The notes beneath the pieces are model-generated. The model was given only the letters and a program-made list of their open reading frames with translations. It searched no databases and was not told where the DNA came from. The position numbers and the translations under genes are program-made. This document shows, one piece after another, positions 16,589 through 24,375 of a stretch of DNA of 64,000 nucleotides (position 1 is the stretch's first letter; each line of letters begins with the position of its first letter). The DNA is from an uncultured Celeribacter sp. (GTDB taxonomy: Bacteria; Pseudomonadota; Alphaproteobacteria; Rhodobacterales; Rhodobacteraceae). The stretch covers positions 372,001-436,000 of the forward strand of contig NZ_OY781106.1 in the NCBI RefSeq assembly GCF_963676475.1, given 5' to 3'.

Positions 16589-19453
16589 ATGGCCGAGTTG
16601 AAATCGATCGAAGTGCGCGGTGCGCGCGAACACAATCTCAAAAGCGTGGATGTGGACATCCCGCGCGACGAGTTGGTGGTGATCACCGGGCTGTCCGGGT
16701 CGGGCAAATCCTCGCTGGCGTTTGATACGATTTATGCCGAGGGGCAGCGGCGCTATGTCGAAAGCCTGTCGGCCTATGCGCGGCAGTTTCTCGATATGAT
16801 GGGCAAGCCGGATGTGGATCATATCTCCGGCCTTTCCCCCGCAATTTCCATCGAGCAAAAGACCACGTCGAAGAACCCACGCTCGACCGTCGGCACGGTG
16901 ACGGAGATTTACGACTACCTGCGTCTGCTGTTCGCGCGTGCGGGCACGCCCTATAGCCCCGCGACCGGCGAGCCGATCGAAGCACAGCAGGTGCAGGACA
17001 TGGTGGACATCACCATGCGGATGGAGGAGGGCACGCGGGGATACCTCTTGGCGCCCATTGTGCGTGACCGAAAAGGCGAATATCGCAAGGAATTTCTGGA
17101 ACTTAGGAAGCAGGGCTTTCAGCGCGTGAAGGTGGACGGGGAGTTTTACGACCTCGACGAGCCGCCCACATTGGACAAGAAATTCCGCCACAACATCGAC
17201 GTGGTGGTGGACCGGATCGTGGTGCGGGAGGGCTTGGAGACGCGTCTGGCGGACAGCCTGCGCACCGCTTTGGATCTGGCCGACGGGATCGCCATTCTGG
17301 AAACCGCACCGAAAGAGGGCGATCCGGAGCGCATCACGTTTTCGGAAAATTTCGCCTGTCCGGTCTCGGGCTTCACCATCCCTGAAATCGAGCCGCGGCT
17401 GTTTTCCTTCAACGCGCCCTTCGGGGCCTGTCCGCATTGCGATGGCTTGGGCGTGGAGCTGTTCTTTGACGAACGCCTCGTGGTGCCGGATGCGGCGTTG
17501 AAAGTGGCCGACGGGGCGATTGCGCCCTGGCGTAAAGGCAAGACACCCTATTTCCTGCAAACCATTGAGGCGCTTGCGAAACATTACGGTTTCAAACCCT
17601 CGACGCCGTGGAAAAACCTGCCCGCCAAGGTGCAGAAGATGTTCCTCTACGGCTCCGGCGAGGAGGAGATCAAATTCCGCTATGACGACGGCGGCCGGGT
17701 CTATGAAATCGAGCGCAGTTTTGAGGGTGTCATCCCCAACATGGAGCGGCGCTATCGCGAGACAGACAGCAATTGGGTGCGCGAAGAATTCGAGCGCTAC
17801 CAGAACAACCGGCCCTGTGGCCATTGCGGCGGCTATCGCCTGCGCGAGGAGGCACTGGCGGTCAAGATCGACCAGCATCACGTCGGGCAGGTGGTGGAGA
17901 AATCCATCAAGGAGGCGTTTCAGTGGATCGACGGGGTGATGGAGACGCTCAGCCCACAGAAACAGGAAATCGCGCGGGCCATCGTCAAGGAAATCCGCGA
18001 GCGCTTGGGCTTTCTCAACAACGTCGGTCTTGAATACCTGACCATGTCGCGCAACGCGGGCACGCTGTCGGGCGGCGAGAGCCAGCGCATTCGTCTGGCC
18101 TCCCAGATCGGCTCGGGCCTTCAGGGCGTTTTGTACGTCTTGGACGAGCCCTCGATTGGCTTGCACCAGCGCGACAACGATCGGTTGATCGGCACGCTCA
18201 AGAACCTGCGCGATCAGGGCAACACGGTGATCGTCGTCGAACATGACGAGGACATGATCCGCGAGGCGGATTACGTTTTTGACATGGGGCCGGGGGCCGG
18301 TGTGCATGGTGGCTCTGTCGTGGCGAAGGGCACGCCGAGCGAGATCGAAAGCGACGCCGCCTCGCTTACCGGGCAGTATCTGTCGGGCACGCGCGAGATC
18401 GCCGTGCCGACCGAGCGCCGCAAGGGCAATGGCAAGAAACTCACCGTCGTGAAAGCCACCGGCAACAACCTCAAGGAGGTTACCGCCGACTTCCCGCTGG
18501 GCAAATTCGTCTGCGTTTCCGGCGTGTCGGGCGGGGGCAAATCGACGCTCACCCTCGAGACGCTCTACAAGACCGCCGCGACGCGTCTGAACGGCGCGCG
18601 GGAGACGCCAGCGCCTTGTGAAACCATCAAGGGCTTCGAGCATCTCGACAAGGTGATCGACATCGACCAGCGCCCCATCGGCCGCACCCCGCGGTCGAAC
18701 CCGGCGACCTACACCGGGGCCTTCACCCCGATCCGCGACTGGTTCGCCGGCCTGCCGGAATCGAAAGCGCGCGGCTATAAACCGGGCCGGTTCTCTTTTA
18801 ACGTCAAAGGCGGGCGTTGCGAGGCCTGTCAGGGCGATGGCGTCATCAAGATCGAGATGCACTTCCTGCCCGATGTTTACGTCGAATGCGAGACCTGCAA
18901 GGGCAAGCGCTACAACCGCGAAACACTGGAAATTCAGTTTAAAGGCAAAAGCATAGCCGACGTTCTTGACATGACGGTCGAGGATGCGCAGGAGTTTTTC
19001 AAGGCCGTGCCCTCGATCCGTGAAAAGATGGATGCGCTGATGCGGGTGGGCCTTGGCTACATCAAGGTGGGCCAGCAAGCGACGACGCTCTCGGGCGGTG
19101 AGGCGCAGCGGGTGAAGCTGTCGAAAGAGCTGGCGAAACGCTCCACCGGGCGGACGCTTTATATCCTCGACGAGCCGACCACGGGGCTGCATTTTGAGGA
19201 TGTGAAGAAGCTTTTGGACGTGCTGCACGAGTTGGTCGATCAGGGCAATTCGATGATCGTGATCGAGCACAATCTCGACGTGATCAAAACCGCCGACCAT
19301 ATCATCGACATCGGTCCCGAGGGCGGGGACGGAGGCGGTCAGATCGTGGCCACCGGCACGCCCGAAGAGGTGGCCGAGGTCGCGGCGTCCCACACCGGAC
19401 GCTACCTCAAGCCGATGCTTGAGAAAGCGGCCAGCCGGAGGGCGGCAGAATGA
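16589..19453 (+). CDS. uvrA: UvrABC excinuclease subunit A
   Basis: UvrA is the damage-scanning ATPase of nucleotide excision repair. The 954-residue length is normal. The first ATP-binding domain starts with Walker A GLSGSGKSS (residues about 34-42). ABC signatures LSGGESQRIRL and LSGGEAQRVKL, and Walker B segments YVLDEPSIGLHQ and YILDEPTTGLHF, are all intact. The second zinc module (CEAC...CETC, about residues 743-772) is intact. In the first module the leading pair is CPVS rather than CxxC, leaving CPHC as the clear pair. The ATG at 16589 lies 70 bp after an SOS box. Confidence 0.98.
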   Translation: MAELKSIEVRGAREHNLKSVDVDIPRDELVVITGLSGSGKSSLAFDTIYAEGQRRYVESLSAYARQFLDMMGKPDVDHISGLSPAISIEQKTTSKNPRSTVGTVTEIYDYLRLLFARAGTPYSPATGEPIEAQQVQDMVDITMRMEEGTRGYLLAPIVRDRKGEYRKEFLELRKQGFQRVKVDGEFYDLDEPPTLDKKFRHNIDVVVDRIVVREGLETRLADSLRTALDLADGIAILETAPKEGDPERITFSENFACPVSGFTIPEIEPRLFSFNAPFGACPHCDGLGVELFFDERLVVPDAALKVADGAIAPWRKGKTPYFLQTIEALAKHYGFKPSTPWKNLPAKVQKMFLYGSGEEEIKFRYDDGGRVYEIERSFEGVIPNMERRYRETDSNWVREEFERYQNNRPCGHCGGYRLREEALAVKIDQHHVGQVVEKSIKEAFQWIDGVMETLSPQKQEIARAIVKEIRERLGFLNNVGLEYLTMSRNAGTLSGGESQRIRLASQIGSGLQGVLYVLDEPSIGLHQRDNDRLIGTLKNLRDQGNTVIVVEHDEDMIREADYVFDMGPGAGVHGGSVVAKGTPSEIESDAASLTGQYLSGTREIAVPTERRKGNGKKLTVVKATGNNLKEVTADFPLGKFVCVSGVSGGGKSTLTLETLYKTAATRLNGARETPAPCETIKGFEHLDKVIDIDQRPIGRTPRSNPATYTGAFTPIRDWFAGLPESKARGYKPGRFSFNVKGGRCEACQGDGVIKIEMHFLPDVYVECETCKGKRYNRETLEIQFKGKSIADVLDMTVEDAQEFFKAVPSIREKMDALMRVGLGYIKVGQQATTLSGGEAQRVKLSKELAKRSTGRTLYILDEPTTGLHFEDVKKLLDVLHELVDQGNSMIVIEHNLDVIKTADHIIDIGPEGGDGGGQIVATGTPEEVAEVAASHTGRYLKPMLEKAASRRAAE

Positions 19454-19893
19454 CCGCACCGACGACAGGGACGCCAAAACTCGCGGTGCTCGCGGTCTGC
19501 GAACGCGACGGAAAATTCCTCATGGTCCAACGCGGCAAAGCGCCGGCGCTTGGCACCTGGGGCTTTCCCGGCGGGCATGTGGAATTTGGCGAGGCTCTGA
19601 CAGAGGCGGCGGTGCGGGAACTTTGTGAAGAGACCGGCGTGGTGGCCGAGGCGGGTGAGGTGATCGACCATGTCGAATTGATCGAACCCGAAGACGCCTC
19701 CGGCGCCTATCACTTTCTGCTCATGGCGGTGCGCTGTGCGTATGTGTCTGGCGAAGCGGTCGCTGCCGACGATGCGGCGGATGTGGATTGGATGAGCTTG
19801 GACGATCTTTTGACCACCACGCGGGATCTGTCGCAGGACGTGACCCGTGTGGCGCAAAATGCGCTCAAGGCGCGGGCCGTCGCCACGCTTTGA
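19450..19893 (+). CDS. Nudix hydrolase
   Basis: The 147-residue protein contains a complete Nudix box with GGHVEFGEALTEAAVRELCE followed by ETGV (about residues 40-63), matching GX5EX7REUXEEXGU. It is of the MutT/ADP-ribose pyrophosphatase-like class with an N-terminal LAVLAVCERDGKFLMVQR strand. Substrate cannot be assigned. The ATG overlaps the uvrA stop (ATGA), implying translation coupled to uvrA and possible SOS co-induction. This would fit a nucleotide-pool cleaning role, which is inference. Its 3' end overlaps the convergent membrane protein gene by 29 bp. Confidence 0.92.
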   Translation: MTAPTTGTPKLAVLAVCERDGKFLMVQRGKAPALGTWGFPGGHVEFGEALTEAAVRELCEETGVVAEAGEVIDHVELIEPEDASGAYHFLLMAVRCAYVSGEAVAADDAADVDWMSLDDLLTTTRDLSQDVTRVAQNALKARAVATL

Positions 19894-20584
19894 CGGCAAA
19901 CGCCAAAAGCGAAACCGTGCCAAGACCGGCCAGCCCCGCAACACCCCATTCCGAGCCCCAGTTTTTCACCACGATGGCGATGAGCGCCCAAGCGGTGCCC
20001 AGCGGGTAAAGCGGCGCGTCGGGGCGCAGGCGTGTGCCCGCATAGGCCACCGCGAGCGCGCCGAGGAGGCAAATATAGGCCCAGCCGACCGCGCCAAAGA
20101 CAATGCCATAGCCCGCGCCGACATAGCCCAGCGAGGCAAAGGACGCCGCCGTCAACCAGCCTGCAAACAGCGCATTGGGGGCGCGAGCGAGCCACGGGTC
20201 AAGCACGGGGGCGCTGCTCATGGCTTTGAGCGCAAAGGCCAGCATGGCGAAGATCATCACGGTGGCGAGGATCGGGCTGGCAACGGCGACGCTCAGCCAA
20301 GGCGTGCCTATGAGGAGCGCGATGATCAAGGGGCCGCGCATCGGCGCCCAGTCCGGCGCGTCGTGGCGTTTGAGACCCACGGCGGCGGAGATGATGAGCC
20401 AAAGATAAATGACACCCCAGATCGAGAACGCATATCCGGCAGGTCCCACGGGCGCATCGCCTTGCGGGATCGGGAAATCGGCGGGGTCGTAGCCGCGAAA
20501 ATCGGGTGCCAGAAGAGGGCCTGCGATGGCAAAGGCCAGGGCGGCGGCGAGGTGGAGAAGGGCGATCAGGCGTGTGTTACTCAT
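19865..20584 (-). CDS. TspO/tryptophan-rich-sensory-like multi-pass membrane protein
   Basis: The 239-residue protein has seven to eight hydrophobic segments. The phrase PAGYAFSIWGVIYLWLI (about residues 47-63) resembles a conserved motif of membrane proteins often annotated as tryptophan-rich sensory protein-like. It is longer than canonical TspO (about 160 residues), and the similarity is from memory. It is convergent with the Nudix gene. The serS terminator lies about 20 bp upstream of its start. Ligand and role are unknown. Confidence 0.6.
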   Translation of the reverse strand: MSNTRLIALLHLAAALAFAIAGPLLAPDFRGYDPADFPIPQGDAPVGPAGYAFSIWGVIYLWLIISAAVGLKRHDAPDWAPMRGPLIIALLIGTPWLSVAVASPILATVMIFAMLAFALKAMSSAPVLDPWLARAPNALFAGWLTAASFASLGYVGAGYGIVFGAVGWAYICLLGALAVAYAGTRLRPDAPLYPLGTAWALIAIVVKNWGSEWGVAGLAGLGTVSLLAFAVKAWRRPAP

Positions 20585-20603
20585 AGGATTGATCTAGAAC
20601 GAA

Positions 20604-20629
20604 AAACGGCGCCGTAAAGGGCGCCGTTT
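20604..20629 (-). terminator. Terminator of serS
   Basis: AAACGGCGCC (20604-20613) and GGCGCCGTTT (20620-20629) form a perfect 10-bp stem with a 6-base loop. On the minus strand it is followed by further T residues. It lies about 30 bp behind the serS stop codon. Confidence 0.88.
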
Positions 20630-20630
20630 G

Positions 20631-20658
20631 TTTGAGTATTTATCGCAGCAAAGGAAAC
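20631..20658 (-). repeat. 3'-UTR motif, copy 1 (after serS)
   Basis: Read with serS, the sequence directly after the TAA stop is GTTTCCTTTGCTGC, three bases, then AAATACTCAAA, and then the terminator. The same arrangement recurs after the KAP ATPase gene and after nnrD (see findings). Confidence 0.7.
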
Positions 20659-21951
20659 TTAGATGAGTTGGCCTTCGGCTGTCAGCGTCAGCTTGCCGCG
20701 CAGGTATGGCGAGAGCGCCTCGGGCAGGGTGACGGAGCCGTCGGCGTTCTGGCCGTTTTCCAGCACGGCGATGAGTGTGCGCCCGACCGCGAGGCCCGAG
20801 CCATTGAGCGTGTGGACAAACTCCGGTTTGCCGCCGTCTTTGGGTTTGAACCGCGCGTTCATGCGGCGCGCCTGGAAATCGCCACAGGTCGAGACCGAGG
20901 AGATTTCGCGGTATTTGTCCTGACCTGGCAGCCAGACCTCGATGTCATGGGTGCGCAGGGCGCCAAAGCCGATGTCGCCGGAGCAGAGTTTGACGGTGCG
21001 GTAGGGCAGGCCGAGGGCCTCAAGAATGTTCTGCGCCTGGGTGGTCATGCGGATATGTTCCGCCTCAGACTCATCCGGGCGGGTGATGGAGACCATCTCG
21101 ACTTTCTCGAACTGGTGCTGACGCAGCATGCCGGAGGTGTCGCGGCCTGCGGACCCGGCCTCCGAGCGGAAACATTGCGTGTCGGCGACATAGCGGCGCG
21201 GCAGGTCATCTTCGTCCACGGTCACGTTGTTCACGATATTGGTCAGCGTCACCTCGGCGGTCGGAATGAGCCACCAGCCGTTGGTGGTTTTATAGCTGTC
21301 CTCGCCGAATTTCGGCAATTGCCCTGTGCCGTAAAGCATCTCTTCACGCACCAGAACGGGGGTCATGGTTTCGGTCAGGCCATGGTTGTCGACATGGGTG
21401 TCGATCATGAACTGCGCCAGCGCGCGGTGAATGCGCGCCACGGCGCCGGAGAGCAGGACAAAGCGCGCGCCGGAGAGTTTCGCCGCCGTCTCGAAATCCA
21501 TCCCGGCTTTGACGCCGTCGATTTCGTAATGCTCTTTCGGCGCGAAATCGAGGGTCGCAGGCGTGCCCCAGCGGTGAATTTCGACGTTGTCGTCCTCGTC
21601 GGCGCCATCCGGCACGTCGGCGGCCATGATGTTGGGCAGGCCCATGAGGATGTCGCGCAGGCGCTCGTCCTCGGCCTTGGCTTCGTCATTCAAACGCGCG
21701 ATCTCTGCCTTTTTCTCGGCCACAAGCGCGCGGAGGCGTTCGAATTCGGCCTCGTCGCCTTTCGCCTTGGCGGCACCGACCTCTTTGGAGGCTTTGTTCT
21801 GTTCGGCCTTGGCCTCTTCCGCGGCGGCGATTTTGGCCCGGCGGTCCGCGTCGAGCGCGAGGACTTCGGAAGACACCCCAGACAACCCTCTGCGGCTCAT
21901 GGCGGCGTCGAAAGCTTCGGGGTTTTCGCGAATGGCCTTGATGTCATGCAT
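20659..21951 (-). CDS. serS: Seryl-tRNA synthetase
   Basis: The 430-residue class II synthetase charges tRNA-Ser (and tRNA-Sec where present). An N-terminal antiparallel coiled-coil arm (about residues 30-105, rich in Lys/Glu/Ala) binds the long variable arm of the tRNA. Motif 2 (CFRSEAGSAGRDTSGMLRQH) and motif 3 (LNGSGLAVGRTLIAVLENGQ) are complete. The protein begins MHDIKAIRENPEAFDAAMSRRG as expected. It is monocistronic on the minus strand with a strong terminator behind it. No regulatory leader was recognised. Confidence 0.98.
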   Translation of the reverse strand: MHDIKAIRENPEAFDAAMSRRGLSGVSSEVLALDADRRAKIAAAEEAKAEQNKASKEVGAAKAKGDEAEFERLRALVAEKKAEIARLNDEAKAEDERLRDILMGLPNIMAADVPDGADEDDNVEIHRWGTPATLDFAPKEHYEIDGVKAGMDFETAAKLSGARFVLLSGAVARIHRALAQFMIDTHVDNHGLTETMTPVLVREEMLYGTGQLPKFGEDSYKTTNGWWLIPTAEVTLTNIVNNVTVDEDDLPRRYVADTQCFRSEAGSAGRDTSGMLRQHQFEKVEMVSITRPDESEAEHIRMTTQAQNILEALGLPYRTVKLCSGDIGFGALRTHDIEVWLPGQDKYREISSVSTCGDFQARRMNARFKPKDGGKPEFVHTLNGSGLAVGRTLIAVLENGQNADGSVTLPEALSPYLRGKLTLTAEGQLI

Positions 21952-22024
21952 CGGTTGGGTCCTCGGGGGTTGGTTGGGTTTGCGAAGGCTTATGCCTTAG
22001 GGCGCGGGGGGGATCAACGGGGAG

Positions 22025-23362
22025 TTAGGGTTTGGCGTCGCGGAGTTGTGGGGAGTGGGTTTGGTAGAATTGGGACCATTCATTTTCAAAGTTTACATCG
22101 TTCAATTTTCTGTTGGACCAATGACTAACTTCGTGTGCTTCGACAGACGAGGGAAGCTCAACTGAGGAATCGCCAAAAACGAAATCTAAACTGAATGGGA
22201 GTTTAGTGAAACGTGTTAGATCGACTGCGCGCAAAGACGAACCAAACGGCGAGGTGCGCTCAAAGCAGGTTTCTGAGTCAAATTCGAAGGCCCAAAGCCG
22301 CACTGTAGTAAGGTTCGCTCCAGTGAAGTTCACTCCAGTTAGGTCTGCGTTTGTAAAATTCGCACTTGAGCATTCTGCGCCAGATAGCTGCACTTTATTT
22401 AGTTTGGCTCTACAAAAATCTGCATCTTCTATGATGCTACCATTCATTGTTGCGCGAGCGAGAATAGTATTTTCCATGATTGTGAGCGTTAAATCTGCTC
22501 CATCCAGTCCACTGTCATTTAAAAGGTCTCCACTAAAGTCCAGTCCACTAAGTTCTGCACCTTGAAGGTTCACCCTTTCCAGGTCGTTGAATAGATCAAA
22601 CGAGTTCACTCCTTTGATTGTGCGCATTGTTCCAACAACACGTACAGCATTCGCTATATCTGAACGTTTTACTGAAAGAGATTTTATCCATATTTTCAGT
22701 TCACTAAGTGGCTTGTTTTCGGGTGGAGGGTCTGCTGGGTATTCGCGTGAAATCTCTCTGGCGTAAACACATAGCATTCGAGAAATACGAGGTGCCATTT
22801 CCGGACGTTCTTGCACCAAAGCCTCCAGCCGATCAATCGCCCCATTCCGCCGGATAATATCATCCTCCCACTGTCCATCCGACAATTGCCGACGGGCGTG
22901 GAGGTCATCCAGCGCGTTGTGCAGCTTTTCATTGTAGAGCACATCCTGATTGTGCCGGTTCTGCTCTGTCGTCAGTTTCAACCGTAGCGCCGTGAACGGC
23001 AGGGCCACCAGCGCCCCAAGCACTGCGGTCAGGGCCGTGATCTTCGCCAGAAGGAATCGAAAATCGCCTTCCCCCTCGCGGCTCACAGGTGCGGCCATGC
23101 CCCAGACAATCTCATAGAGCAAAGTCACGAGACCCACGAAAAGCACCAAAAGCAAAGCGCCCCAGAGCACGGCGATGAACAATGCAAGCCCATGCGGGAT
23201 GTTTGGCACGCCGAAGAGGCGCTTCATCCGCTCAATCGGATCGTCGGGCACATGTTTCTGGACCTGTCCGAGCAGGACGCCCACAACAATCACGCCTAAG
23301 ATCGTCCAAGGCAAAACAGGTTGTGACAGCATCTCATTCAATCGCGTCGCAAAGTCAGTCAT
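22025..23362 (-). CDS. Membrane-anchored pentapeptide-repeat protein with mosaic composition
   Basis: The 445-residue protein has three hydrophobic segments in its first 130 residues (about 17-33, 57-82 and 105-128) and a helical linker. From about residue 270 it has a pentapeptide-repeat region with A(D/N)LxX-type units: LQGAELSGLDFSG, DGADLTLTIMEN, SSANFTNADLTGVNFTGANL. An unrelated acidic C-terminus follows. The ATG at 23362 follows GAGAG. Base composition changes abruptly near base 22790: the membrane half is GC-rich and the repeat half is AT-rich. Pentapeptide solenoids can mimic DNA or act as scaffolds; the role here is unknown. Confidence 0.8.
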   Translation of the reverse strand: MTDFATRLNEMLSQPVLPWTILGVIVVGVLLGQVQKHVPDDPIERMKRLFGVPNIPHGLALFIAVLWGALLLVLFVGLVTLLYEIVWGMAAPVSREGEGDFRFLLAKITALTAVLGALVALPFTALRLKLTTEQNRHNQDVLYNEKLHNALDDLHARRQLSDGQWEDDIIRRNGAIDRLEALVQERPEMAPRISRMLCVYAREISREYPADPPPENKPLSELKIWIKSLSVKRSDIANAVRVVGTMRTIKGVNSFDLFNDLERVNLQGAELSGLDFSGDLLNDSGLDGADLTLTIMENTILARATMNGSIIEDADFCRAKLNKVQLSGAECSSANFTNADLTGVNFTGANLTTVRLWAFEFDSETCFERTSPFGSSLRAVDLTRFTKLPFSLDFVFGDSSVELPSSVEAHEVSHWSNRKLNDVNFENEWSQFYQTHSPQLRDAKP

Positions 23363-23452
23363 CAAATCTCTCGGTCAAAGCCCTGTGAAAATCACGTCAC
23401 CCTCCCTATATCCCCCACAACCCCGCATTCCGCCAACCCCAAAGGACCCACC

Positions 23453-23851
23453 ATGCCAGCCAAAGCCATTCACTCCTGTATCCGCGTCCTCGATGAAGCG
23501 CGGTCTGTTGCGTTTTATGAGGCGGCGTTTGGGCTGACCATCGCGGAAAAGCTCGACTTCCCGGACTTCGCGCTGATCTACATGTCGAACCCGCTTTCCG
23601 AGTTCGAGTTGGAGTTGACCGTCAACAAGGGCACCTCAGAGCCTTACGATCTCGGCAATGGCTACGGTCATTTCGCGGTGTCGGTCGAGGACCTTGATGC
23701 CGAGCACGCACGCATGGATGAGGCTGGTCTCAATCCCGGCAAGATCGTCGATTTCGCGCCTGCGGGCACCCGTGTGGCGAAGTTCTTTTTCATCACCGAT
23801 CCGGACGGCTACAAGATCGAAGTGATCCAGCGCGGCGGGCGGTTTTTGTAA
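23453..23851 (+). CDS. gloA: Lactoylglutathione lyase (glyoxalase I)
   Basis: The 132-residue vicinal-oxygen-chelate protein converts the methylglyoxal-glutathione hemithioacetal to S-lactoylglutathione. All four metal ligands align with E. coli GlxI: His7, Glu54 (ELELTVN), His73 (GYGHFAVSV) and Glu123 (DGYKIEVIQ). The length is normal. The ATG at 23453 is preceded by a weak site in an A/C-rich stretch. The gene stands alone, divergent from the pentapeptide-repeat gene. A general VOC lyase is the alternative, but ligand conservation supports GloA. Confidence 0.9.
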   Translation: MPAKAIHSCIRVLDEARSVAFYEAAFGLTIAEKLDFPDFALIYMSNPLSEFELELTVNKGTSEPYDLGNGYGHFAVSVEDLDAEHARMDEAGLNPGKIVDFAPAGTRVAKFFFITDPDGYKIEVIQRGGRFL

Positions 23852-23972
23852 TCCGCTAACAGGCTCGTGAAACCCTGCCTCCCTTGCTGGACAAGGGGAA
23901 AGGCCCGCTATAGGGTGCGCGGCGACTTTCATGGGCGAAAAGCCCTCCCAAAGAGACATAAAGGACCAACAG

Positions 23973-24302
23973 ATGTTCGTGACCCCCGCTTATGCGCAGG
24001 CCGCAGGTGGCGCCGCCGCCAACCCGATCATGCAATTCGCGCCGCTGATCCTGATCTTCGCGATCATGTATTTCCTCATGATCCGCCCGCAGCAAAAGAA
24101 GATGAAACAGCACAAGGCGATGATCGAAGCCGTGCGTCGCGGTGACGAGGTCGTGACCGCTGGCGGCATCATGGGCAAGGTTGCCAAGGTGCGCGAAGAC
24201 GGCTTTGTCGAGGTCGAGATCGCCGAGGGTGTTAAGGTCAAGGTCCAGAAGGCGACGCTCGCAAACGTGGTGTCGAAAACCGAACCTGCCGCGGAAAAGT
24301 AA
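23973..24302 (+). CDS. yajC: Sec translocon accessory subunit YajC
   Basis: YajC is a small inner-membrane partner of SecDF-YidC. The 109-residue protein starts MFVTPAYAQAAGG and has one transmembrane helix (FAPLILIFAIMYFLMIRPQ). The signature RPQQKKMKQHKAMIEAVRRGD follows, and then the cytosolic beta domain VTAGGIMGKVAKV. The ATG at 23973 follows AAAGGA. It precedes secDF by 73 bp, with a hairpin between them, in the standard yajC-secD-secF order of alphaproteobacteria. Confidence 0.97.
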   Translation: MFVTPAYAQAAGGAAANPIMQFAPLILIFAIMYFLMIRPQQKKMKQHKAMIEAVRRGDEVVTAGGIMGKVAKVREDGFVEVEIAEGVKVKVQKATLANVVSKTEPAAEK

Positions 24303-24322
24303 TCCCGCGCGCGTGAACATTT

Positions 24323-24346
24323 AAAGGCCCGCGTCAGCGGGCCTTT
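24323..24346 (+). terminator. Hairpin between yajC and secDF
   Basis: AAAGGCCCGC (24323-24332) and GCGGGCCTTT (24337-24346) make a perfect 10-bp stem with a 4-base loop, followed only by CCC rather than a T-run. It could be a partial terminator or an mRNA-stabilising hairpin that sets the yajC:secDF ratio. Confidence 0.6.
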
Positions 24347-24375
24347 CCCATTCAAAGACGTCTCAGGACACTCCC

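Noticed and set aside
16379..19477. A 1032-codon open frame on the minus strand across uvrA
   Set aside because: It mirrors the uvrA codons, lacks a ribosome binding site and known motifs, and UvrA is certain on the other strand.
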